From Tubulanus polymorphus (taxonomy: Eukaryota > Nemertea > Palaeonemertea > Tubulaniformes > Tubulanidae): 64,000 nt of DNA. Both the position numbers and the translations under genes were made by a program. Below the pieces are notes generated by a model. That model saw nothing but the letters and a program-made list of their open reading frames with translations. It did not search any database and had not been told where the DNA came from. Below are positions 1 to 8,817 of the stretch, in pieces (position 1 is the first letter of the stretch; every line of letters begins with the position of its first letter). The stretch spans positions 17,564,450 through 17,628,449 of the forward strand of contig NC_134029.1 of NCBI RefSeq assembly GCF_964204645.1, in the 5' to 3' direction.

Positions 1-1326
1 TTTTGGTTATGTTCGGTGAAATGGTGGCGCGTAATCTCAAACAACCCTCTTTAACCTCTGTGAAAATTGGAAATATAGCTTTTAGAGATACTTCAAAGTT
101 AATAGATATCGCGCGGTTAAAATATGCGGTCCTTGGTTTCACATCGTCACTGTTCTCTGTTGCGTTCAAAACATCCAAGAATCACCAGCAGATATCTGCA
201 TTTCATTTCCTTTAAAATGTTATATCAATTGAGTTCATCGAGCAAGGGACTGTAGAACTATATGATATTCAATCTAAACATATGTTTTAAAAAAGAGTTG
301 AAATTATCGCAAAAATGTGGACCTCGCGGGACCGCCATAAAATGGCGCCTATTTATCAAATTTATCAACTTTTAGCATCAAATGCTAAATTTCATGAATC
401 ACCCTTAAAGTCGGATAGAATATAGTTCATCAGAATGTATTCACTCTAAAATAATCGTTTTAAATCTAAGATTTGGAAGTAATTCTTTTAAATGTTGTAA
501 TAGATAGCTCAACTGCTAAATAGAACGGTATAACATGCACATCCTGTTAAGTTAAATATAATAGTCAATGAGAATACATCTACATAAAAACGTGAATAAG
601 ATGATGTCTTAAATTGGAATTATCCAAAAGTGATTTATCTTTGAATTTTTAATTTGGTTTAGTATCTTTCTATTACGGAACAGCTCTATTAATGCTATCT
701 CTGGTGCGATGTTAATCAGAATATATCTTCTTCTAAGATACCAAAAACCTGTTTGATTTATCAAGTAATACCCTTCTAATTACTGGTACATGGAAACCGC
801 TGTTAAACAACTGTTGTGTTGCGTCGCCTCGTATCAACGTACGTGAACATATCATGCCTATCCTAAGATAATGAATCTGAGACACCTGTTCAAGCACGTT
901 GCTATGCATACTAGTCGTATGATTCTATCTACGGTGATTAGGGGCCACAAAATCAAAAATTAAAAGTTTTTCACTATCGCAGTTCAGTATAATAGTAGAC
1001 TACTTTAATTTGAATAATAATTGTCCTCCAGTATCTTAATATCATTTTATCAGGGGATAGCTCTAACACTGTCAGTGGTACGGTATAACATGCATCCCCC
1101 TTTAAAGTCATAAGTAATGGTTAATCAGAATGTATCTTATTCAAAATATCATTAATATCATGTTTTATTTTAGATTTTGAAGTTATTAATTGCAATGGTT
1201 GTTTTAATATCGATCTATTAGGGGGTAGCTCTAATACTGTCAGTTGGTACGGTATAACATGCATCCCCCTTTAAAGTCATAAGTAATGGTTAATCAGAAT
1301 GTATCTTATTCAAAATATCATTAATA
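1..1326. repeat. Flank of collapsed SRCR paralogue, with degenerate tandem repeats
   Basis: No gene is visible. Bases 1-300 closely resemble 7743-8125, the region just upstream of the intact SRCR gene; shared blocks include tgcggtccttggtttcac and atctgcatttcatttccttt. Further on, a unit of about 170 bp containing cggtataacatgcatccccc and tcagaatgtatcttattcaa occurs almost perfectly twice (about 1050-1160 and 1223-1330) and more weakly near 395-560. The last unit runs straight into the truncated SRCR exon at 1327, which marks a duplication breakpoint. Confidence 0.6.
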
Positions 1327-1904
1327 TCATTGTGGGCCCGAAAAGCAATTACGGACGAGTTGAAATATCGTACGATGGACTTTGGGGAACTATCTGCCAC
1401 CAATATTGGTCCTACTTCGACGCTCTGGTTTTGTGTAAGCAGTTAAACTATAAGGACGGTATCGCTGTTAGTGGATCGGCTTATGGTGCAGGAAATGGGC
1501 CAGTTTGGGTGAATTCATTTGGATGTATTGGATCAGAAAAAAACTATAATACAATGTTGAAATACTGGTTGGAATGGATCGATACCTTATTCTTGTGAAA
1601 GCCATCGATACGACGCATCAGTGAAATGTTTTAACGAAAAAATACGTGAGTTATTTTTACTCTCATTAGTATTCGATTCCATTCTGTTCATTTTCAAACA
1701 TCGCAAAATTTAAGCAGTTTTTCTGAACAGTTTTTGTATTTTACTTATACGATGCCATTACAGGAATAACTAAGGTTCGTCTGGCGGATGGCAATTCTAC
1801 GAGTGGACGGGTAGAAGTATACGCTACCGGAGTCAATCAATGGGGCACTGTCTGTGATGATATGTGGGATGACAAAGACGCCAAAGTTGTCTGTAGAATG
1901 CTGG

Positions 1905-2577
1905 ACGTATCGGCCCCACTCCGCGCGGTGGCGCCACCCCGCGGGATTTACGCGAAGCAGCAGAACACAAACACGGCCATTCTCTCAATTTTCAATGATA
2001 GAAATCGTGTGTGTATTTCAATTATTTCGGCTGTTAGGGTTTTAAGGCACAATATAAGTTGATGATGTGATATGGCGATGTTAATTAATGATAATTCCGC
2101 AGTGAAGCTAGTCACGAACGGTGCCGATTGAGTGTACAGCTGCCAAAAACACTGAAATGTGCGTAGTTGCGTAACTATTTGCAGTGAATTGCAGACGAAA
2201 CATGAAGCCTTAACGGCCGTTTAAAAAAAAATTATACCAATCGCAATTGTAAAATAAAAATGAGATAGAAGCTAAGTTAAAATTCTGGCCATTTCTAAAA
2301 TGTTATTGATTATTATTACTAATTTTTAGTCAGTGCGGAACGTTTAGTTTTCCAACAATAATGAGGGGTGGTAGGTAGTCATGCAATTCAAGTCATCATT
2401 TATTACACGTTACTTCCGTGTTGTTGAAAATCTCGCGAGTCCTGGACTAAACCCCAATGAACAATGTGATCTGTGTGCTGGCCACCAAAATGCACACAGA
2501 TCACACTACACTACCCATTACACACTCCAGTACCCACAGCTTTCATATATCCATCCAAATATTTAGTGGCTTTCTTC
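1905..2577. mobile_element. Unclassified 673-bp insertion, copy 1
   Basis: This interrupts the domain 26 pseudo-exon. Removing it restores the order seen at 38990-39010. It begins acgtatcggcccc and ends gtggctttcttc. The target ctgg lies at 1901-1904 and again at 2578-2581, so a 4-bp target duplication is possible. Near its end a hairpin pairs tgtgatctgtgtg (about 2462) with cacacagatcaca. No transposase frame is visible and I cannot assign a family. Confidence 0.75.
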
Positions 2578-2706
2578 CTGGGTTTTCCATGGGGAAAGCG
2601 ATTCGTAATTATTTCGGAATTGCAAGTGGTATGATTATGTTGGATAATGTTCAGTGTGCGGGCAATGAAAGTAACGTAGGTGATTGTCAACGGCGAGGAT
2701 TCCTAG

Positions 2707-3703
2707 ACGTATCGGCCCCACTCCGCTCGGTGGCGCCACCGCGCGGGATTTACGCGAAGCAGTAGAACACAAACACGGCCACTCTCAATTTTCAATGATA
2801 GAAATCGTGTGTGCATTTCAATTATTTCGGCTGTTAGGGTTTTAAGGCACAATATAAGTTGATGATGTGATATGGCGATGTTAATTAATGATAATTCCGC
2901 AGTGAAGCTAGTCACGAACGGTGCCGATTGAGTGTACAGCTGCCAAAAACACTGAAATGTGCGTAGTTGCGTAACTATTTGCAGTGAATTGCAGACGAAA
3001 CATGAAGCCTTAACGGCCGTTTAAAAAAAATCTATACCAATCGCAATTGTAAAATAAAAATGAGATAGAACCTAAGTTAAAATTCTGGCCATTTCTAAAA
3101 TGTTATTAATTATTATTACTAACTTTTAGTCAGTGCGGAACGTTTACTTTTTCAACAATAATGAGGGGTTGTAGGTAGTCATGCAATTCAAGTCATCATT
3201 TATTACACGTTACTTCCGTGTTGTTGAAAATCTCGCGAGTCCTGGACTAAACCCATCCTCGCTTGCCAGGGGTCCGGTATCACTCCCGAACTCGCTTCCA
3301 CCAGCCCCCTGGCCTCACGAAGCGTGATTTCATTACTGGCGCTGTTGCGCATGACGTCGATTTGCGAAATACTTCCTTGTTCAGTAAAACGTTCGCTGAT
3401 TGGTGCATTTAACGGGAAAACCAATAGAAGCCTAAAGTCGTTTGTTACAAGCGCTGTGATTGGTACGACCGGATTCTGGTCGGCTAGTAACGACTCCAAC
3501 GACTCGTGAGGTCAAGGGGTTCGGCGAACAGCTTTAGCGTAGTGGGTTCGAATCCCTTGACGGGTGAAGATGGACTAAACCCCAATGAACAATGTGATCT
3601 GTGTGCTGGCCACAAATGCACACAGATCACACTACACTACCCATTACACACTCCAGTACCCACAGCTTTCATATATCCATCCAAATATTTAGTGGCTTTC
3701 TTC
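2707..3703. mobile_element. Unclassified insertion, copy 2, carrying a nested insertion
   Basis: A second, nearly identical copy of the 1905-2577 element lies 129 bp further along in the same pseudo-exon and the same orientation. It follows ctag (2703-2706) and is followed by ctgg (3704-3707). Without the nested 316-bp insert and its target duplication it is about 669 bp, matching copy 1. Confidence 0.75.
3255..3570. mobile_element. SINE-like insertion with 12-bp target duplication
   Basis: Present only in copy 2 of the surrounding element. It is flanked by perfect 12-bp direct repeats, tggactaaaccc at 3243-3254 and 3571-3582, as expected from target-primed retrotransposition. Near its right end gggttcgaatcc (about 3544) fits the RNA polymerase III B-box consensus of tRNA-derived SINEs, and gtcaaggg/cccttgac form an inverted pair around it. 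I see no full tRNA cloverleaf, so the SINE identity is an inference. Confidence 0.5.
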
Positions 3704-3752
3704 CTGGATCACAACTGTGACCATAGCGAAGACGCATCTGTTGCCTGCTATG

Positions 3753-4449
3753 GTAAGTTACAATAAACGATATAAGCATGGACTCTAAAACGAGTCGATG
3801 ATCTAAGTATACACCCGGAGCAATATAACAGTCATCTCACAGTTATCCGCTCTTAGTTTACCCTTTAAATATATAGTTATATCCTGGAATAGGATATAAT
3901 AGTGAATTGTTATTTGAGGTTTTTGCCCAGGTTTCAGTAATACCGATGATATCAAATTTACAATTTATTGAATCTAGCGTCAGAACTTAGTTGTCAAAAT
4001 TTTTATTCATGCTTCTTAATTTTGCATGAAATAGACTTAAACTCTGGTTTGAGGGGTCTTGAGCTATCTCAGAACTGCCATAATACAAGCAGTCGTATTG
4101 TAGGTTGTCAGATTGCATGGTCGCTTGCAAAATAAATATAATACATATCGTCCCAATAGTAATAATAATAATACAGAGTGATACATAGGATAATTCCATA
4201 ATCGTTTCGGCACCGTAAACAGCGCGCATCAAACCAAGGAAATGTATAACAAAACATTCTAGATAATTTAAGGTTATGAGTCCTGTAGCCAGCAATGCGT
4301 GGTGATCGCAAAATAAACATTGAGCAAAGAAAAAAACAATTTAAAGACAGCTGTTTACACAACTGTTCATAATTAATATTTAAGTAGTATAAGCGTTATT
4401 CGAGTTGAAAATAGTTAAGTTAGTACGTATATATAGTAGACTATAAGTT
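3753..4449. other. No recognisable feature
   Basis: AT-rich sequence between the SRCR pseudo-exons and the LINE remnant. The short open frames on both strands resemble nothing I know and overlap one another. Confidence 0.5.
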
Positions 4450-5607
4450 TTAGATTTCATAGAGTTTGATTGGTTTTGGGATTTTTTTCCCATCCTTGTC
4501 AAGAGCAAAGATTTTTCCATTTATGGTTCACATCGTTTGGTAACCTTCTTGTTTTTTTACTCTATTCATATAGCTAACATTGTCCGGTGAAAGGTCTTCT
4601 TGTACAAAAAATGTTTTACCTGTTAGACGTTTTTTATTAAATAGTATTTTGTTGCGGATCTGGGGCCAGTTGCTCAAAAGTTGGTTAAAGATAACCGGCC
4701 GTTAAATACCATAGTAACAATGAAATTTCAATTGTCACCATATCAACTATCCACTGGTTAACTCTAACCAACTTTTGAGCAACCGGCCCCTGGTGTTCTT
4801 TAATTTAAATCTTACAATTATCGGGTTAGGGTATAAGTTTCCATCGGCATCTTTATTTTGCTTCTTAGGTTTAATTCTATGGCAAACATCGATGTCGTTG
4901 ACTGGTAGATCTTCCAGGATTTTATCCGGCATGTTTGATTTCAGTGTGTTAACGACTACTGTAGCACAATTCTCTTCGGGCGTTTCACTGATCCCAAACA
5001 GGCGTATGTTATTTCGACGAGAGTATTGTTCATTTTCGACAGTCTTCCGTTTAATAGATAAAAGTTCCTTTTTTGTAGAATCAAGATTCCGTTTTTGTTC
5101 GTCATCCTTCAATTTGAGATTTTCAATTTCCTTTTTCAAATCTTCATTTTCGCCTTCTAAGTCGTACAGACGACATTCAAATCGTTCAAGTGTTTTTTCC
5201 ACTCGTTGGTAGTGCGCATCAAGTTTTCTATCCATGACATTCTCTAGTGAGAGTTTGAATTTTTCGAGGCTTTCATTTGTAACCATAATCTTTTGCATAA
5301 TCAAAAGAGTTTCTAGAATAGTTGGCGCATCCGATATATTAACTGAGGTATTTTTTGGCTGTTTATCAATTATAGATACCGTTTTTGGATCGATTACAGC
5401 ATCTGACGGGTTTTTTGGCTTTTCATCAGAGGATGATAGAGGGGCCTTTTTACGTTTTTTTGAGGCCTGTTTGGGCCTAACTGATTTATTATCATCCACG
5501 GGATTATTCTTAACATAAGTTACGTCGTCCACGTCAGTGGACTTTGAGTCCATAAACACCTCACTTTCAGCGGTTTGGTTTGCTAGATCATTTCTATGGT
5601 CGGTCAT
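4450..5607 (-). pseudogene. LINE ORF1 (nucleic-acid-binding protein), broken
   Basis: Reading the minus strand from 5607, an open frame of 286 residues has a charged N-terminus rich in Lys, Ser and Asp (with KKRKK). A long coiled coil follows (about residues 95-185, heptads of Leu, Glu and Lys). Then comes the RRM-like segment of L1-type ORF1 proteins, with RRNNIRLFGI followed by CHRI and NPIIVRF. A small inverted-repeat transposon (4663-4789) interrupts the frame. Beyond it the C-terminus continues (RNKILFNKKRL, TGKTFFVQEDLSP, INGKIFALDKDGKKIP) to a stop at 4450-4452, with one internal TGA where Trp would be expected. ORF1 proteins chaperone LINE RNA. No ORF2 is attached, so the element is truncated and dead. 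It differs from the ORF1 at 43958-44504. Confidence 0.85.
4663..4789. mobile_element. MITE inside LINE ORF1
   Basis: A 127-bp element with terminal inverted repeats of about 25 bp, gggccagttgctcaaaagtt at the left and aacttttgagcaaccggccc at the right, one mismatch. The trinucleotide CTG flanks both ends (4660-4662, 4790-4792), suggesting a 3-bp target duplication. Removing it rejoins the ORF1 frame, which proves it is an insertion. Confidence 0.85.
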
Positions 5608-6454
5608 GGTTGAAGGTAATAACGTCGATATTGCAATATACGCGCCGAGTAACTTTAATCCCTTATAAGCGCAGGTTCACATAGAGTTCATATGTACGTT
5701 GAATTTTCAGGACTATCGTACATACGAATATACGATGACCTTGAACGTTTGGATATTTGATAATCCACTTGTCACTTCCAGAGAACTTAACCGATTTATA
5801 GTCTAAGCAAAGAAAACTACGAGTTTTGTAGTTTTTGTAGTTACTGGAGAGATAAAGCCACGGATACAACAATAACTTTCAACCAGAGTCTGTAGTTTAC
5901 AGTTTATAGTTTATAGTTTAAAATTGTGTTGCCACAATTACGCTTAACTATCTTGCAGGTCATGTTGTCAGAGTTTTCAGCTAAATATCAAGCATACCAA
6001 TATTTAGTTGCGAATATTCCTTTTAAAAATCCTGATGTATCGATGATAATCCTATCACAGGTAAAGATCTGACACATTTCTAGTCGTCATAAAAACAGCA
6101 AGAAACATTAATTAAATACGGAGCGCATTTTCGTGCAAACCGCCCTCGGCCATCTTGCCACTTCTTGCTAATATAAGCTGAATCTTACGCTGCAGACTGC
6201 TGTCTTATTAGTTCCGGGATAAAGTGCTCTGATAAATATTGCCATTATATTTTCAAAAGGGTACGGGAAAATTGCTACGTACTCGTGCTCCTTTTGCTCC
6301 CGTCTGGATCCGCCCCTGAAAGGTTCGGCAGTTTGAACATTTTCACGAGAATTTTTGGGGACAAAGCAGGAAACCGCTGCAGCAGGTATTATCAGAAGCG
6401 GTTTCCAGCCAGCAGGAAAAGCTAGCTGGAAACCGTTCGTGAAAACCAGGCTTT
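5608..6454. other. No recognisable gene
   Basis: Probable LINE 5' flank followed by unassigned sequence. A short repeat of agtttatagttt lies near 5900, and gaaaccgctgcagc/gcggtttccagc motifs lie near 6370-6440. Nothing in it supports a gene. Confidence 0.4.
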
Positions 6455-6994
6455 ATAGTCTGACTCCTGAGAATTGAACCAGAAGATTTTTACATCACGT
6501 TTTTGTATACCTCTGAATCATTTATTGTCTATAAACCCACACCTTATTATGTAATACTGCTTATTGTATTTTATCTGCATCATACCTGAATGTATGTATA
6601 AAACCAGCTCCAGGTACAGTTATACACCGTCCGAAATTAGATCATCGAAATGCTCACAAAGAAGCTCTTTCCACCTTTTCTATTCTTTTACTATCGATCA
6701 AATTGGTACTCTTTAATAACAATCTAATTTAACGGGTTTTCTCTCCTTCTCGTTGACTTGAAGATCAAATAGATTTCTCATGAATTTTTCGAAACAGATT
6801 TTAGAAATCATCGAGTAATCAGATTTCAATCACATTAATTCGAATTTTGAAATGTTCTGATACCTCGATAATATTCAAAACTAGTGATAACTATATCTAT
6901 ACATATTGATAACCCTTTGTATTATTATTATTATTGTTTTTTATTGTCCTTTTTGATACTTTTTATAAAGATTAACGTTACATATTAAATGCAG
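6455..6994. repeat. Repeat shared with the downstream flank of the SRCR gene
   Basis: This resembles 46660-47520 in the same orientation. Shared blocks include tagtctgactcc, agaagatttttaca, atttattgtctataaa, catacctgaat and a shared AT-rich end ending in tatattaaatg. The second copy carries an extra insert (about 46723-46858). It may be a dispersed repeat or a duplicated 3' flank of the SRCR gene. Confidence 0.65.
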
Positions 6995-7742
6995 TGTTGT
7001 TTGTCTTTCTGTTGGAATATACGGTCTACAGTATCATTGTGACCCTCAGGACTCCATTGTCATACGGTATAGGGAAGTTCTTCAACCAATGAAAATTTGT
7101 TCTGCTATTGTCTTTGATGGGGGTATGAAAAAGTGCGGCACACCAACGGTCTACCAACGTTACCTCACAAAAATGCATTGCAATTATAGTTAATGAATAA
7201 TCAATCTTAAATGTTGTGTAACACATTTCTGATACACTCTGTTTACTTACACTAAACAACTACGTCATGTGAACCATCTACGGATGAAAACCAAATAACG
7301 TTCCATTGATTCGTTGCGTTCATTCATCCTAGCAAAATCATGGACTATAAAACGTTTTGGAGTCCATGGTGAAATGTTGGCATTCAATTTAAACGCTTAT
7401 GGCATGTTAAAAACATAAGTCTCTCTCGTAATCCCTCAATCTGGGACTATACGATGAATTTACTGAATATCTACCTTCTTGTTGGAAAACATGACAAGAA
7501 AACCTTACTGATATCAAATTCCAATATCATGAATATCATATCTGTCCCCCAATCAGCTCAGAAAGTCCTTTCTTTCAAGAAATCCTTTAATTTCCCGACG
7601 CTACAAAACTCGTACTCCTCAAAGCACTCAAAGTCTATTTTCAACCATACGAAAATAAAGGTAACGTATAACCTTAAGAAGCAATATCGATAACTAAAAA
7701 CCAGTATAAAATGTTTTTTTTTCCATTTCCTTTCCCAAATCT
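6995..7742. other. No recognisable feature
   Basis: The frames at 7026-7259 (minus) and 7454-7693 (plus) have no recognisable domains, composition or splice context. Confidence 0.4.
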
Positions 7743-8125
7743 CAATGTTCGGTGAAATGGCGGTACGCAGTGAGAGACCCCTTTGGCGCGTTATCTCAAA
7801 CTCTATCGATTACCGATCAGTCGTCAGGAAAGATATTTAAAAAATTTTAACGCAGGCCAAAACTGCAAATAACGCTCTTTAGCCTCAGTAATAATGGGAA
7901 ATCTAGCTTTAATGACCACTTAGATATTTCAAAATTAATAAGAATCGCAATTTTTTTACGCGCTGTTTAAGTATGCGGTCCTTGGTTTCACTTCGTCACC
8001 AAAAAATCCAAGAATCACCGGCAAATATCTGCATTTCATTTCCTTTAAAATGGTGTATTAATTAGGTTAATCAAGCAAGGGAGAGCTATTTGATATTCAA
8101 TCAAAACTTATGTTTTAAAAACAAA
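7743..8125. repeat. Upstream-flank copy matching bases 1-300
   Basis: It begins atgttcggtgaaatgg as at base 9 and shares long blocks with 1-300, with short internal gains such as 7765-7860. It ends about 600 bp before the SRCR signal-peptide exon, so it may mark the 5' flank of a duplicated gene unit. Confidence 0.65.
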
Positions 8126-8270
8126 ATGCAAGGGGCCAAATTCTGGAACAGTTTAAGCACAAGCCTCAATTGCCCTCAATCTCCATCAGCTTTTAAAAAT
8201 AGTCTTCATGTAAAAATAGTCTTCTACGTGAGTCGCAAGCGGTCGCAAGGCCGACCTACGCCCGCCTTTA
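8126..8270 (+). pseudogene. Fragment of LINE ORF2 C-terminus plus end of a GTCGCAA-type element
   Basis: The plus frame reads AKFWNSLSTSLN followed by SPSAFKNSL. This fits the motif G.K.WNSLP...F...L at the extreme C-terminus of CR1/jockey-type reverse transcriptases. From 8230, gtcgcaaggccgacctacgcccg matches the end of the element at 42684-43001. Both are short remnants. Confidence 0.5.
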
Positions 8271-8609
8271 GTTGAACACATGGGTCCTCGCTATACGTAC
8301 ATATCTTCTGTCCTCTTTTAGCCAAACAATATCATCATTTGAAACATTCAATACGTCTGCTCCAGTATTTTTTTGTAGAATGCAAATAGCATTTTGCATA
8401 TAAGAAAATGTATGGTTATAATGCGAAATAATATTTTCTTTAATTTGAATGCACCTTTGTTTTCTTAAGTTATTTGTCCGTTTTCATCTTAATTCCGACT
8501 ATGAATATTTCATAAGGTATTGTATTCATGAACGCCTAACCTGCGAGCGCTGAGACTTGCCCTGATTATCAAGGGGTATGTATTAGAGTGTAAAAATAAT
8601 GCGCGCGCG

Positions 8610-8717
8610 ACAACCTATAATAGAATCTGCCAGTCAATATAATATTCACATTTTCGCAGCAGTAATAGTAGTATGAAAATGCACAGGTAACGGACAACCA
8701 CCATAGAAGACTATAAT
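8610..8717 (+). promoter_or_regulatory. Putative core promoter and 5' UTR of the SRCR receptor
   Basis: cctataatag at 8614-8623 is TATA-like and lies about 100 bp before the chosen ATG at 8718. No initiator can be set from sequence alone. A further upstream non-coding exon is possible. Confidence 0.25.
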
Positions 8718-8817
8718 ATGGATTTTAAAACGTTCGCTACGCTGATAGTGCTGCTATTATCAATCCGCAATAGCTCCACGCAGTTCCCGTCGCCGACAAA
8801 TCGAACAAATACAGATG
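8718..8817 (+). CDS. SRCR receptor exon 1: signal peptide
   Basis: The ATG at 8718 opens [20 protein letters not shown], a basic start followed by a hydrophobic core ([10 protein letters not shown]), then a short Thr/Pro/Asn linker. The exon ends in phase 1 before gtaagt at 8818. This start is chosen because it supplies the only secretion signal in frame with the first SRCR exon. Intron 1 is 4.75 kb. Confidence 0.8.

Larger units (their letters stand above)
1327..3752 (+). pseudogene. Truncated, twice-interrupted copy of SRCR domains 25 and 26
   Basis: This copies exons 31 and 32 of the intact receptor (38399-39166) with the intron between them, at high identity. The domain 25 copy starts inside the exon (no acceptor, first residues missing) and runs to the donor at 1646. 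A one-base insertion in an A run near 1540 frameshifts it. The domain 26 copy starts at acceptor 1761-1763 and is cut into three pieces (1764-1904, 2578-2706, 3704-3752) by two insertions of the same element. A G run at 2590 is one base shorter than in the intact copy. Homology stops just after the former donor, near 3760. It cannot encode a working domain. It is best read as the remains of a tandem SRCR paralogue. Confidence 0.9.

Noticed and set aside
1905-2577. Helitron identity for the twice-inserted element because it could end in CTGG
   Set aside because: It does not begin with TC and the sites are not A/T junctions, so the Helitron rules are not met. Left unclassified.
3500-3575. A functional tRNA gene around gggttcgaatcc
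   Set aside because: Only the T-arm-like box is present; no D-arm, anticodon arm or acceptor stem could be folded.
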